Position numbers and translations under genes: made by a program. A stretch of DNA of 64,000 bases, taken from positions 871,781 through 935,780 of the forward strand of contig NZ_SHKN01000001.1 in NCBI RefSeq assembly GCF_004217115.1, written 5' to 3'. Shown here in pieces: positions 1 to 9,302 of the stretch (its first letter is position 1; the number at the start of each line of letters is the position of its first letter). The notes below the pieces were generated by a model, which did not search any database, was not told the origin of the DNA, and worked only from the letters and a program-made list of their open reading frames with translations. This DNA comes from Ancylomarina subtilis (GTDB lineage: Bacteria; Bacteroidota; Bacteroidia; Bacteroidales; Marinifilaceae).

Positions 1-205
1 GTCTTATTTTCTTAGCTAGCACAATAAGCTGTTTTTGCGATAAAACCTGATCCGTCCCATTAAGGTAATCTTGTATGATATTCGCAACATTGGTCTTATT
101 CATCCAAGTTAATCTCAGAAAAATTGTCACTAATAACAACACGAGTGAAATGGCTATAGCCCAATGAATCAACCTATATATTTTGGAATATTTTTTCTCT
201 TCCAT
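1..205 (-). CDS. Cytochrome b561-like membrane protein, N-terminal part (runs off window start)
   Basis: The minus-strand frame opens with ATG at 205-203 and stays open to base 1, giving 68 residues of an incomplete protein. It starts MEEKKYSKIYRLIHWAIAIS and continues into a hydrophobic helix (about residues 15-33) with a buried His (H15). This is the usual first helix of b561/b6-type di-heme cytochromes, where such His residues ligate heme. After the helix comes a polar stretch with a TDQVLS motif that I associate with Bacteroidota cytochrome b/b6-domain proteins. A role in membrane electron transfer is inferred from that family. The C-terminal helices and remaining heme ligands lie outside the window, so the assignment is provisional. 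Confidence 0.6.
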   Translation of the reverse strand, partial: MEEKKYSKIYRLIHWAIAISLVLLLVTIFLRLTWMNKTNVANIIQDYLNGTDQVLSQKQLIVLAKKIR

Positions 206-474
206 AATTGTCTATTTTTGAAATAAATACATAAAAATAATGTGAGCGTTTAAAAATTCGATTACACATTTAGGCATGAATTTCATCACATCAATCTTTT
301 CATGACAAATTTATCAAAACTGCCTGTTCTATTTATCATTTTATTAAAATGATGGGCTAAACTACAATTTTTTATATGAAAAATAGAATGCTTTATTCTT
401 TAATTAGTTTTCCAATAAACTTTTAATATCAATTTTAGAACTTCACAAAATCCATAAGTTTTATATTTTCAATC

Positions 475-693
475 CTATAATTCACGAACCATCATCTCTT
501 TAATCTTTATTGCCTTTTCGAAATGATCAAGCTTGTGTGTCATAATCCACCACTCCGCAACCGCCATTAATCGTTCAGGATTCGTGTTCTTATTGGCAAA
601 AAAGGCATAAAATGACAGACCTACATTTTCTCCTTTTTTCTCTATCTTCTCATTGCAAACCTCAATGATTCTTTGGCGCATGTTTTCATTCAT
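475..693 (-). CDS. Small conserved protein, DUF6500-like
   Basis: A 72-residue soluble protein with no signal peptide or membrane helix. It has a short N-terminal amphipathic helix, a central KKGENVGLSFYAFFANKN segment and a C-terminal DHFEKAIKIKEMM segment. The pattern resembles my recollection of the DUF6500 family, a short protein of unknown function in Bacteroidota and Proteobacteria; a profile search would settle it. It stands alone between a cytochrome gene and a beta-lactamase gene on the same strand, with more than 100 bases on each side, so it is probably monocistronic. Start ATG at 693; a second in-frame Met at residue 5 is possible. No function can be inferred. Confidence 0.6.
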   Translation of the reverse strand: MNENMRQRIIEVCNEKIEKKGENVGLSFYAFFANKNTNPERLMAVAEWWIMTHKLDHFEKAIKIKEMMVREL

Positions 694-817
694 AAAAATT
701 GCTCTTAAATATTTTAGGAGGTATAATTTAATCTGTAACGGATCGTCTTTTACCGAATCTCAATTCAGCGAAATTGTTCTTCAAACGACCTCTATAATAA
801 CTGGGAATGATACACTT

Positions 818-1660
818 TTATTTCATAAACCCCATTTGCTTCAAGGCTTTCAATGTAATCTCTTTTCTTTTTGCAACAAATTTGTCAAAATCAAATTCCT
901 TTTGAGGTTCTATATTTGTGGCAAAGAAATAAGTATCAGACTTGAATTCAATATACCCAACATACCAACCGTTATAAATGCTATTGGTATTGGATAAGCC
1001 AGTCTTTTCACTTAATTTATATTGATCGGTATGATCAGCAACAAACATCCGCTTCATTATTTTCTCTGTCCTTTCAGAAATGGGTAATTTTGACTGATAA
1101 AAGCTTTTCAAAAAATCTATTTGTTGAAACTGGTTAATTCGGGAATCTCCCTCCAACCAAAACATATCCAAATTGCTAGTATCCACTTTCATGCTACCGT
1201 ATTTCATTTTAGCCAAATAAGCATTCATCCTTTCCACACCAATGCTTCTGGCAATATCCTGGTAACAGGGCACACATGAAAAATGGAATGCATCCCGAAG
1301 AATGAGATCCTGTTCCCATTTTTTCATCCACCTTTTCTTTCCATCCCATTTCAATAATGTGCTGTCATTTTTAACAATACCTGTTTCGAGTGCAATAATT
1401 GAGTTGGCAATTTTAAATGTAGATGCAGGCAGATGCCCCATTTTTGCCCGCTCAAAATTATTGGAATAATAAATATCCTTATTTAAGTCATAAATCAATA
1501 CAGATCCTTCAACATTACAAGAATCAATAATGAACTGAAATTCTGGCTTTACTACCTGCTTTGTGATGATTGATTCATTCTTTTTATTGGTTGCAGATTT
1601 TTTCCCGTCAGAACAGGATAAAAACAAAATCACGATAGCAAGAAAAGGGAATATTTTCAT
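818..1660 (-). CDS. Class D (OXA-type) beta-lactamase, lipoprotein
   Basis: This 280-residue protein should hydrolyse beta-lactams by a serine acyl-enzyme mechanism. The class D landmarks are in order: S80-T-F-K83 (nucleophile and the lysine normally carboxylated), S128-C-V130, Y154-G-S (YGN in most OXA enzymes), a tryptophan in FWLEG at W168, and K219-T-G221 followed by GWYVGY. The N-terminus is a lipoprotein signal with lipobox LFLSC and acylated C16, so the enzyme is probably anchored to a membrane facing the periplasm. Length fits the family. YGS for YGN and Cys in the SxV motif are departures from common OXA types. It appears monocistronic, with no mobile-element genes beside it, which favours a resident chromosomal gene. 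Its spectrum cannot be predicted. Confidence 0.9.
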   Translation of the reverse strand: MKIFPFLAIVILFLSCSDGKKSATNKKNESIITKQVVKPEFQFIIDSCNVEGSVLIYDLNKDIYYSNNFERAKMGHLPASTFKIANSIIALETGIVKNDSTLLKWDGKKRWMKKWEQDLILRDAFHFSCVPCYQDIARSIGVERMNAYLAKMKYGSMKVDTSNLDMFWLEGDSRINQFQQIDFLKSFYQSKLPISERTEKIMKRMFVADHTDQYKLSEKTGLSNTNSIYNGWYVGYIEFKSDTYFFATNIEPQKEFDFDKFVAKRKEITLKALKQMGFMK

Positions 1661-1811
1661 TTTTTCAGGATTGGTTTTAAATGGTAAAATATTATAAATT
1701 TATAAACAAGATTAAGGTATAAATTCTAATTATGAAAGCTCAATCTAAAATAAAATGCCATTTTATTCTAAACCAAACCCCTCCTTCATCCAACAAATCA
1801 TCCGGCTAATT

Positions 1812-2720
1812 TTATAATTCAACATCCTCATTCTTTTCACTAAACTCTATATGTTCTTCGGGCTCGATATGCACATGAACATGACACCGTAAAATTTCAG
1901 CTTTGATTTTATCTTCAATAAAATGTGCAATATCATGTGATTGAGGGATACTCAATTCGGGACTCACATGAATATTAAGTTCTACAAAAAATTCAGCACC
2001 TGCTGCCCTGACCTTTAGATCGTGATAGCATTCTATTTCGGTTAAACCATCAAGAATAAAAACAATTTTCTGATAAGTCTCTTCCGGGACTCTATCCAAC
2101 AGAACATTGATTGAACGCTTCCCAAGTTTATAGGATATGTATATAACAATTGAGGCAACTATTAGAGCAGCAATACTATCTGCAATAAAAATTCCAAAAT
2201 TTGCACAAATTAAGCCCAATAACACAACTAAGGAACTCCATATATCTGTCGAAAAATGCAAAGCATCCGCTTCTAAGGCTTGACTGTTATATTTCTTAGC
2301 AACCCGCATTAAGGCTCGCGAACGGCTTATATCAATCACAATTGAGGTAATAACCACAATATAACTCCACAGGTTAACTTCAATATGTGTTTCCCCCGAA
2401 GACAATCGGCTCACAGCTTCGTAAATAATCCAAACACAGGTAATCAACAACAAAACGGTTTCCAATAAAGCCGACAAATTCTCAATTTTACCATGTCCGT
2501 AATGATGATCAGAATCTGCCGGTTTATCCGATAATCTCACTGCAAACCAAGTGATCCCGGCAGCTACAAAATCCAAGGCAGAATGTAAAGCTTCGGACAA
2601 AATTCCTAAACTACCAGTTAGTAAACCTACTACTAGCTTGAAACTTGTGAGAAGAATAGCAGCTGCAACAGATAAAAATGCCACTCTATTTTTTTCTTTC
2701 CTTGCGCTTTCAATATCCAT
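1812..2720 (-). CDS. Cation diffusion facilitator family metal exporter (FieF/CzcD-like)
   Basis: A 302-residue inner-membrane antiporter expected to export divalent metals (Zn2+, Fe2+, Mn2+ or Cd2+) in exchange for protons. The two HxxxD metal-site pairs of the CDF fold are visible: H46-SAL-D50 in TM2 and H155-FST-D159 in TM5. A DSDHHYGHGK segment near residue 70 is typical of the FieF-like branch. Six hydrophobic helices cover about residues 14-200, followed by a cytosolic ferredoxin-like domain rich in His (HVHVHIEPEEH near 280). The acidic end is normal for this group. Monocistronic on the minus strand, about 280 bases from the divergent lon gene. Metal preference cannot be read from the sequence. 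Confidence 0.93.
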   Translation of the reverse strand: MDIESARKEKNRVAFLSVAAAILLTSFKLVVGLLTGSLGILSEALHSALDFVAAGITWFAVRLSDKPADSDHHYGHGKIENLSALLETVLLLITCVWIIYEAVSRLSSGETHIEVNLWSYIVVITSIVIDISRSRALMRVAKKYNSQALEADALHFSTDIWSSLVVLLGLICANFGIFIADSIAALIVASIVIYISYKLGKRSINVLLDRVPEETYQKIVFILDGLTEIECYHDLKVRAAGAEFFVELNIHVSPELSIPQSHDIAHFIEDKIKAEILRCHVHVHIEPEEHIEFSEKNEDVEL

Positions 2721-3000
2721 AACAGATCCATTATAATATTAGTCTGATTCTTGCTTATAATCGGGTATAAAGTAAAAGGTCACTTTTGATGTCATTTCTT
2801 TAATATTGACTTACAACAACAGTTCTTATTATATGCGTTCATCTAATTTATAAAAATAAGTTTGCAAACAAGTTCGTTTATCTCAGGAATAACTCATTTA
2901 AGAGATTTCCATCTTATTTCATAAATCAATTTCACTTTTTCCTAAGTCAGATTTTGATTAAATTTATTAGACCGATTCGTTCATTTAAATCTGATTCACC

Positions 3001-5361
3001 ATGAATAAGAATAATCTTGTATTGGTTTCTGATATCTATCCCGATAATATTATTGTCTTACCCATTGAAGACAAACCTCTTTTCCCTGGAATCACGATCC
3101 CCTTAGAATATACAGGAATTGAATTTGTCAACTTGATTACCTATTCTTTTGAAAAAAATAATGGGTTTATGGGGATCTCCTATATCAAAGAGCTTGATGA
3201 AACTAATTTTTCCAATTCGGTTCTATTTAAAACAGGAACTTTTATCAAAATAATTAAGATTATTGATCGCACTGAAGACCAAATCAATTTTTTCGCTCAG
3301 GCTATTACCCGTTTCGAATACGTTAGAGAAACGAAGCGTGATCAGAAACGACACTGGACAGTCAAGTATCATATTCCTGAAAAAGTAAAAAAAACGGATG
3401 AACTCAAAGCCTATACTTTAGCCATTATCAATTCGGTAAAAGAACTGATCAAGCTAAATCCAATGTTGCAAGAGCAAATCCGCCTGTCTTTAACAAATGT
3501 CGGGATGCAAAACCCAGGCTTACTTATGGATATCATATCCTCATTTATGTCGAGTGATCCGCTCAAGTTGCAAGACTTACTTGAAACATTTGATCTGTAC
3601 AAACGCAGCGAAAAATTACTCATTCTTCTGAAAGAAGAACTTGAAATTACGCGCTTGCAGGAGGATATTCAATCCCAAATAAGCGAAAAATTAACCAGTG
3701 ATCAACGTGAATTCTTTCTTCGTGAACAGTTGAAAGTCATAAAAAAAGAGTTGGGACTGGAAAAGGATGAAAAAACGACTGAAATAGAAAAGATTGAAGA
3801 AAAAATCAAAAACCTTAAACTTTCAAAAGAAGCCGCAGATGTGATTTATGAAGAACTGGACAAATTAAAAATTCTGGATTCAGCCTCTTCAGAATTTCAT
3901 GTTTCCCGTTCTTACTTAAATTGGCTAACCGATTTACCTTGGGGTCTTTTTTCAAAAGACAATTACGATATCAAAAAAGCCCGCAAAATACTGGACGAAC
4001 AACACTATGGATTGGATGATGTGAAACAACGCATTCTCGAATTTGTAAGCACCATTGTTAAGAGAGGAAAGGTTTCGGGCTCAATCATATGCCTGGTAGG
4101 CCCTCCTGGTGTGGGTAAAACATCTATTGGTAAATCTATTGCTGAGGCTTTAGGGCGTGAATTCTACCGATTCTCACTAGGTGGCATGCGGGACGAAGCT
4201 GAGATAAAGGGACATCGGAGAACCTATATTGGAGCCATGCCCGGCAAAATCATACAAAGTTTAAAAAGAACAAAAACGTCCAATCCAGTCATCATGCTGG
4301 ATGAGATAGATAAAATAGGCATCAGTTATCAGGGCGATCCAGCCTCAGCATTGCTCGAAGTTCTGGACCCTGAACAAAATTCTAATTTTCTGGATCATTA
4401 TCTTGATGTTCGCTTCGATTTATCCAATATCTTATTTGTAACAACAGCTAATCAGTTGGATACCATTCCAAGGCCCTTATTAGATCGAATGGAGATCATT
4501 AAGCTCTCAGGATATATCTTAGAGGAGAAAATTGAGATTGCAAAGCGCTATTTAATTCCCCGACAGCGAAAAGAGCATGGATTAAAATCAAAAGAAATAG
4601 CAATAACCGACAGTGCCTTATCCAGATTGATTGATGCTTATGCCAGAGAAGCAGGTGTTAGGAGTCTTGAAAATCAAATCAAAAAAATAATGAGAAAAGC
4701 GACTCTAATTCTAGCCGAAGAAAAGCCTGGAAAACTTACTGTCAGCAATAGAAATATTATTGAATTTCTGGGGCAACCGATATTCTTCACAGAAGAGTTA
4801 TATAAAAGATTATCTCCCGGAGTGACCCTTGGCTTAGCATGGACGGCCTATGGTGGTGCAACGCTCTATATAGAAGCCTCATCAATAAAACACGCTTCGG
4901 AAGGATTTAAGCAAACAGGACAATTGGGCAATGTCATGCAGGAATCAGCCGAAATAGCTTATTCCTATATCCGTTCGATATTGAGTAAAGACAAAAATGA
5001 AACCATCAATTCTTTTTTTGATAAGCATCTCATTCACTTACATGTGCCTGCAGGGGCGACACCAAAAGATGGCCCATCGGCGGGTATCACCATGGCTCTG
5101 GCTCTTCACTCACTTGCAACAAACCAAACCGTTAAAAAAGGAATAGCCATGACAGGAGAATTAAGCTTAACAGGAAAAGTTCTCCCCATTGGTGGTGTTC
5201 GTGAAAAGACTATAGCTGCTATTCGCGTTGGAATTCATGAACTGATTTTCCCCAAGGACAACAAAAAAGATTTTGACGATTTACCAGACTTCCTAAAGAA
5301 TGAAATAAATGCTCACTTCGCTGATTACTTTGAAGATGTTTTGAAAATTGCTTATCCATAA
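3001..5361 (+). CDS. lon: ATP-dependent protease La (Lon)
   Basis: A 786-residue soluble AAA+ serine protease that unfolds and degrades damaged and regulatory proteins. Domains in order: N-terminal LON substrate-binding domain (about 15-215), coiled coil (220-285), AAA+ ATPase with Walker A GPPGVGKT at 367-374 and a Walker B-type VIMLDEIDK segment near 430, then the Lon protease domain. The catalytic dyad is Ser693 in DGPSAG and Lys736 in GGVREK; their 43-residue spacing equals that of E. coli Lon. Length is normal for bacterial LonA. The start is the first in-frame ATG after a noncoding gap; no strong Shine-Dalgarno is seen, which is common in Bacteroidota. No heat-shock promoter could be recognised. 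Confidence 0.97.
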   Translation: MNKNNLVLVSDIYPDNIIVLPIEDKPLFPGITIPLEYTGIEFVNLITYSFEKNNGFMGISYIKELDETNFSNSVLFKTGTFIKIIKIIDRTEDQINFFAQAITRFEYVRETKRDQKRHWTVKYHIPEKVKKTDELKAYTLAIINSVKELIKLNPMLQEQIRLSLTNVGMQNPGLLMDIISSFMSSDPLKLQDLLETFDLYKRSEKLLILLKEELEITRLQEDIQSQISEKLTSDQREFFLREQLKVIKKELGLEKDEKTTEIEKIEEKIKNLKLSKEAADVIYEELDKLKILDSASSEFHVSRSYLNWLTDLPWGLFSKDNYDIKKARKILDEQHYGLDDVKQRILEFVSTIVKRGKVSGSIICLVGPPGVGKTSIGKSIAEALGREFYRFSLGGMRDEAEIKGHRRTYIGAMPGKIIQSLKRTKTSNPVIMLDEIDKIGISYQGDPASALLEVLDPEQNSNFLDHYLDVRFDLSNILFVTTANQLDTIPRPLLDRMEIIKLSGYILEEKIEIAKRYLIPRQRKEHGLKSKEIAITDSALSRLIDAYAREAGVRSLENQIKKIMRKATLILAEEKPGKLTVSNRNIIEFLGQPIFFTEELYKRLSPGVTLGLAWTAYGGATLYIEASSIKHASEGFKQTGQLGNVMQESAEIAYSYIRSILSKDKNETINSFFDKHLIHLHVPAGATPKDGPSAGITMALALHSLATNQTVKKGIAMTGELSLTGKVLPIGGVREKTIAAIRVGIHELIFPKDNKKDFDDLPDFLKNEINAHFADYFEDVLKIAYP

Positions 5362-5396
5362 CCGATAAGCTCAAATAAAAGTTATCATAAAAAATT

Positions 5397-5424
5397 CAGG
5401 GACAGCTCAAATGAACTGCCCCTG
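5397..5424 (-). terminator. Rho-independent terminator of the 5472-6191 lipoprotein gene
   Basis: Arms CAGGGACAG and CTGCCCCTG pair over nine bases with one mismatch around a ten-base loop. Read on the minus strand, a run of six T follows, so it serves the minus-strand gene rather than lon. It belongs to a small group of look-alike hairpins (see 6331 and 7630). Confidence 0.7.
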
Positions 5425-5471
5425 TAATTGAATCTTTATCTTAAATTTTTCTTATTACATAAGACTCCTAA

Positions 5472-6191
5472 TTATTCATTTATATAATCATGAGACTGAA
5501 ACTTGCCATCACCTGTTTTTACAATTATTTTATCCAAACCCAAAGCAATAATTCGACCACTGCTTTTTACAGTATTATCATTTAAAGTTCTGGAGAAAAT
5601 ATACATATCACCCACCTTATAGCCTTTATAGTTTTTACTTTTGGTAAAGATTTTATCCGTAGATATTAATTTGGTTTTAGAATTTCCTTTAGGCGTTTTA
5701 ATCAGAACCCTAACCTTATCGATATCCTCAATTGAAAGAATAACAGCATCTTCGTTTCTGTCAATATAAACAGAATCGCCAATCTCAAATAGCTCATTCG
5801 CTAAACTCTTCTTTGATAGTCTCTCTTTATACTTATCCGTATATGGATCGGCTTTAGAATCGTCAGTAAAACTCACAACATCTGCACTAACAGTAGCTTT
5901 CGTTTTATTAAAGAATGGGAAAAATGAACGTTTAAAATCAACTGTGAAATTGGCGTAGGTTTCGTTTGGTTTTAAAGGTCTGTTATTAATTAATTCTCGC
6001 TTAGCTTCTAAAACTAAGGCATCTTTTGAAAGCCCTCCAATACACAAAACTTGTTTAGTCTGTGAAACACCATAGGCAATGTCTTCATACTTTACATTTC
6101 GATTTAAGGATGAAGAACTGATCGCACCTTGATGCACAGCACAGGAGCTTAATAGTAAAAGGACCGAAAGTGGAATTAATAACTTTTTCAT
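5472..6191 (-). CDS. Putative lipoprotein of unknown function, DUF6567-like
   Basis: The open frame extends upstream, but ATG at 6191 is the better start: it places MKKLLIPLSVLLLLSSC, a lipoprotein signal with lipobox LSSC, at the N-terminus, while the upstream extension has no matching feature. The mature protein of about 220 residues is soluble and beta-rich. It has a conserved-looking block VLCIGGLSKDALVLEAKREL early on and repeated strand patterns later (GDSVYI, GDMYIF). It resembles proteins annotated DUF6567 in Bacteroidota, from memory. No catalytic motif is seen. Likely anchored in the outer or inner membrane. Isolated transcription unit with its own terminator at 5397-5424. Confidence 0.7.
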   Translation of the reverse strand: MKKLLIPLSVLLLLSSCAVHQGAISSSSLNRNVKYEDIAYGVSQTKQVLCIGGLSKDALVLEAKRELINNRPLKPNETYANFTVDFKRSFFPFFNKTKATVSADVVSFTDDSKADPYTDKYKERLSKKSLANELFEIGDSVYIDRNEDAVILSIEDIDKVRVLIKTPKGNSKTKLISTDKIFTKSKNYKGYKVGDMYIFSRTLNDNTVKSSGRIIALGLDKIIVKTGDGKFQSHDYINE

Positions 6192-6330
6192 AATGGCGTG
6201 ATAATATTTAATTGTGTTCGTTTTGTTTATGTCAAATTTAACGAAACACAACAAGTAAACAATATTCAAAACAAAAGTAAAACTATAAAAAAGCTTAAAT
6301 AACCACCTCTTTATATATTAATATAAAAAA

Positions 6331-6354
6331 GGGATAGCTCTTATAAACCATCCC
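6331..6354 (-). terminator. Rho-independent terminator of the 6383-7282 gene
   Basis: Arms GGGATAG and CCATCCC form a short stem around an AT-rich loop. On the minus strand six T follow directly. Loop and stem resemble the hairpins at 5397 and 7630. Confidence 0.65.
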
Positions 6355-6382
6355 TCCATCATTATTATTTTAAACGACTCAA

Positions 6383-7282
6383 TTAATTCATCAATATCTT
6401 ATTAATGGTATTTTTTAGTTTCTCATTAACATCACCTTCCTTCACTTCAGCTTTTAAGCTCAACAACTCTTCAACAATCTGTTGCTTCTCCAAAGTTTGT
6501 TGCTGATTCTGTTTAAGAAGTCGTTCCTGAGTCTTATTATCACTATTCTTATCAGTTACGCCTGTCAACAAAGTATCAACTGTTGTAACTGCCCGATTCA
6601 AGATACGATAGAAAAGAGCAGCCGAAAAACCACCCAACATTGCCAATATAGGAACTGTCAAAAAACCAACCCCTGGTGATTGCTGCATCTCAAGTGAAGC
6701 CGGAATAAGAACAGCCATCATTAAACCCGCAATGAGTCCTAATACAAAACGGATCCAATAGGAACTTTCATATTTTGGATCGTATGTTCCATTGACGATG
6801 TATTTATTGGCCTGAAAAAGATTGCTAAAACAAGCCCCTAATGCAGCTGCCGAAAGAAAAAACATCAGATTAAGCAATAACTCAATACCATGATCAGCAA
6901 GTATGCCTTTTGAAACTGAAGCATTGTTGACGTGAGGAGATAAACTAATCAGAATAAAACCAACTAAAGAAAGTAGCGTTGTTGCCATCAACCTTCTAAC
7001 AAGACCAACCGGGCCAAGAAAAGCTAGCCACTTATTCTTCTGGGCTTCCTTGTATAAAAGAGAGATGGTTTTGGGGCGAGCCGGAGCTACTTTCAGCGAC
7101 AAACATTTATGTAGATTTAATATCTCATGACTCTCCCACTCGATAGCTTTCCCTTTATTGAGATCAATTATTTTCTTTGCCTCAACTGGAATTGCTGAAC
7201 CTTCGGCAGAAAGATATTTAACCATTGCGATACATTCATCAATGAGATATTGTCCGATATTATTGCACACATTGAGTTCCAT
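6383..7282 (-). CDS. Four-helix membrane protein with C-terminal coiled coil, unknown function
   Basis: I do not recognise this 299-residue protein. The first 95 residues are soluble and helical. Four hydrophobic helices follow: about 103-120, 133-152, 176-193 and 203-225. Residues 250-295 are rich in Gln, Glu and Leu (LEKQQIVEELLSLKAEVKEG) and look like a coiled coil, probably cytoplasmic. No enzyme motif, transporter signature or signal peptide is visible. It sits alone on the minus strand with its own terminator and a 400-base AT-rich gap upstream, so it is likely transcribed by itself. A scaffold or sensor role would be speculation. Confidence 0.65.
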   Translation of the reverse strand: MELNVCNNIGQYLIDECIAMVKYLSAEGSAIPVEAKKIIDLNKGKAIEWESHEILNLHKCLSLKVAPARPKTISLLYKEAQKNKWLAFLGPVGLVRRLMATTLLSLVGFILISLSPHVNNASVSKGILADHGIELLLNLMFFLSAAALGACFSNLFQANKYIVNGTYDPKYESSYWIRFVLGLIAGLMMAVLIPASLEMQQSPGVGFLTVPILAMLGGFSAALFYRILNRAVTTVDTLLTGVTDKNSDNKTQERLLKQNQQQTLEKQQIVEELLSLKAEVKEGDVNEKLKNTINKILMN

Positions 7283-7629
7283 ATTTTACGTTTAGGTGTA
7301 TACTATCATTAATTTAAAATTGTTATCAATTCGATTTCAAACTTCAAAAAAAGGCCTCTGTAAATGTGATTCAACTTTATAAACAAAAGACATAATCAAC
7401 TAATTCACAACACATAAAATACTAATTTAATCAATATTCATTAACAATAACAATTTAATTTATATAAACTATACATTCAAAACATCGACAATCAAGATAA
7501 AAAGCCCTAAGAGCAATCTCAATAGACATTCTGAAACATGTGAAACGCATATTGAACTTTGTAATCTCATAACGAGATCACAAAATCAAAATTCATTTTA
7601 CTCTTAAAAACGAATGGTTAAAACATAAA
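7283..7629. other. AT-rich intergenic region
   Basis: About 350 bases of low-complexity AT-rich sequence between two minus-strand genes. It should carry the promoter of the 6383-7282 gene, but I see no clear -7 box, riboswitch or small gene. Confidence 0.5.
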
Positions 7630-7660
7630 AAAGGGACAGCTCTTACGAACTGTCCCTTTC
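7630..7660 (-). terminator. Strong rho-independent terminator of rocD
   Basis: Arms AAAGGGACAG and CTGTCCCTTT pair perfectly over ten bases. On the minus strand a T run follows, ending the ornithine aminotransferase transcript. The loop GCTCTTACGAA is nearly shared with the hairpins at 5397 and 6331. Confidence 0.85.
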
Positions 7661-7682
7661 ATATAATTTAAGAATTCTTTAT

Positions 7683-8912
7683 TTACTCGAATTCAGCCAT
7701 TGTTTTCTTGATGATCTCAATAGCTTCACGCAATTGAGTTTCGTTAATTGTCAATGGAGGCGCGAAACGAATAATGTGTCCGTGAGTTGGCTTAGCTAAC
7801 ATACCGTTGTCGCGAAGACGCATACATACATCCCAAGCAGTTTTACCACCCTTAGGTTTAATCACAACTGCATTAAGCAGACCTTTACCACGAACAAGCT
7901 CAATCATATCCGATTTTACAGCTTGTAATTCTTCGCGGAAGATTTTACCCATAGCCTCAGCATTCTCAGCCAATTTTTCTTCTTTCACAACTTCAAGAGC
8001 TGCAATTGCAACTTCACAAGCAATTGGGTTACCACCAAAAGTAGAACCATGCTCACCTGGCTTAATGCAAAGCATAATATCATCATCAGCCAATACTGCC
8101 GATACAGGTACTACACCACCTGAAATAGCTTTACCAAGAATCAATACGTCTGGACGAACCCCTTCGTGATCAACAGCTAACAACTTACCTGTACGAGCGA
8201 TACCAGTTTGTACCTCATCAGCAACAAATAGAACATTGTTTGCCTTACACAAGTCGTAAGCTTTCTTCAAGAAACCATCGCCAGGAACATATACGCCTGC
8301 CTCACCTTGAATAGGCTCAACTAAGAATGCACATACATTAGGATCTTTCAATTCTTTCTCCAATGCCTCAACATCGTTGTAAGGAATCACAACAAAACCT
8401 GGTGTGAAAGGTCCAAATCCTTTATATGAATCCGGATCAGTTGACATCGAAATAATAGTAATAGTACGACCGTGGAAGTTGCCATCACATACAATAATCT
8501 TAGCTTCGTTCTCAGGAATCCCTTTTACATCGTATCCCCAACGACGAACAAGTTTAAGTGCTGTTTCATCAGCCTCTGCTCCTGTGTTCATTGGTAATAC
8601 TTTATCATATCCGAAATACTTCGTAACGTATTCCTCATATTTACCTAGATTGTTGCTATAGAAGGCTCGAGAAGTTAGGGTTAACTTTTTCGCTTGTTCC
8701 ATCATAGCTCCAATAATTTTTGGATGACAGTGTCCCTGATTAACAGCAGAATAAGCTGAAAGGAAATCATAATATTGTTTTCCATCAGTATCCCATACAT
8801 ATACGCCTTCCCCTCTTTCTAAGACTACTGGTAGTGGATGATAATTGTGAGCTCCAAAATTGGACTCTTTTTCCATGTAGTCTGCCGCTGTCATTTTTGT
8901 TGTAGTGGTCAT
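7683..8912 (-). CDS. rocD: Ornithine--oxo-acid transaminase
   Basis: A 409-residue cytosolic class III aminotransferase that moves the delta-amino group of ornithine to 2-oxoglutarate, giving glutamate semialdehyde for proline and glutamate metabolism. Visible features: GAEADETA (about 111-118, the phosphate-binding region), NFHGRT at 145-150, the pyridine-nitrogen aspartate D232 in FVADEVQTG, and the PLP lysine K261 in [10 protein letters not shown]. Overall similarity to eukaryote-type RocD is strong and length is normal. The related acetylornithine and GABA transaminases share these motifs, but the ARTGKLLA and [11 protein letters not shown] segments favour RocD. Single-gene unit with a strong terminator. 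Confidence 0.93.
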   Translation of the reverse strand: MTTTTKMTAADYMEKESNFGAHNYHPLPVVLERGEGVYVWDTDGKQYYDFLSAYSAVNQGHCHPKIIGAMMEQAKKLTLTSRAFYSNNLGKYEEYVTKYFGYDKVLPMNTGAEADETALKLVRRWGYDVKGIPENEAKIIVCDGNFHGRTITIISMSTDPDSYKGFGPFTPGFVVIPYNDVEALEKELKDPNVCAFLVEPIQGEAGVYVPGDGFLKKAYDLCKANNVLFVADEVQTGIARTGKLLAVDHEGVRPDVLILGKAISGGVVPVSAVLADDDIMLCIKPGEHGSTFGGNPIACEVAIAALEVVKEEKLAENAEAMGKIFREELQAVKSDMIELVRGKGLLNAVVIKPKGGKTAWDVCMRLRDNGMLAKPTHGHIIRFAPPLTINETQLREAIEIIKKTMAEFE

Positions 8913-9239
8913 AAAAAACGATTTTATAAGGTTTGTAAATTTTAGGTTTATTTAATTTTGAATTTTGGTGAGCACAATTTTGTTATTTTTTTTAATAAAA
9001 CAAATACTTATTCATAATTTTTTCATGTTAATTAACGTCTTTTAAAAATCGCTTCAAAGCCTTTAGTTCAAACAAGTCTTAAAAAGTTTAACAGTAAATT
9101 TATGTAATTATTATGCTTCATCCAACAGATACAGTTCATTCACATTTTCAAGAAAAAAATAGTTCGAAAATTTACTGTTAAGATTATTTGAATGCCTTCC
9201 GTGCAATTTTTTTTGAAAAAGATGAAAACTAAAAAAAAA
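8913..9239. other. Intergenic region upstream of rocD
   Basis: About 325 bases holding the rocD promoter side and, at the far end, the T run that follows the transposase terminator on the minus strand. No small gene or recognisable operator was found. Confidence 0.5.
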
Positions 9240-9270
9240 GAAGAAATTGAGCCAAAAACTCTATTTCTTC
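9240..9270 (-). terminator. Rho-independent terminator of the Y1-transposase-like gene
   Basis: Arms GAAGAAATTGAG and CTATTTCTTC pair with one mismatch, and nine T follow on the minus strand (9231-9239). A full host-type terminator suggests the gene is a settled resident. Confidence 0.75.
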
Positions 9271-9302
9271 AATTATAATCAGTCATACAGACAATATTGA
9301 GA

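Noticed and set aside
653-997. Plus-strand gene opposite the small conserved and beta-lactamase genes
   Set aside because: It is antisense to two well-supported genes and has no recognisable domain.
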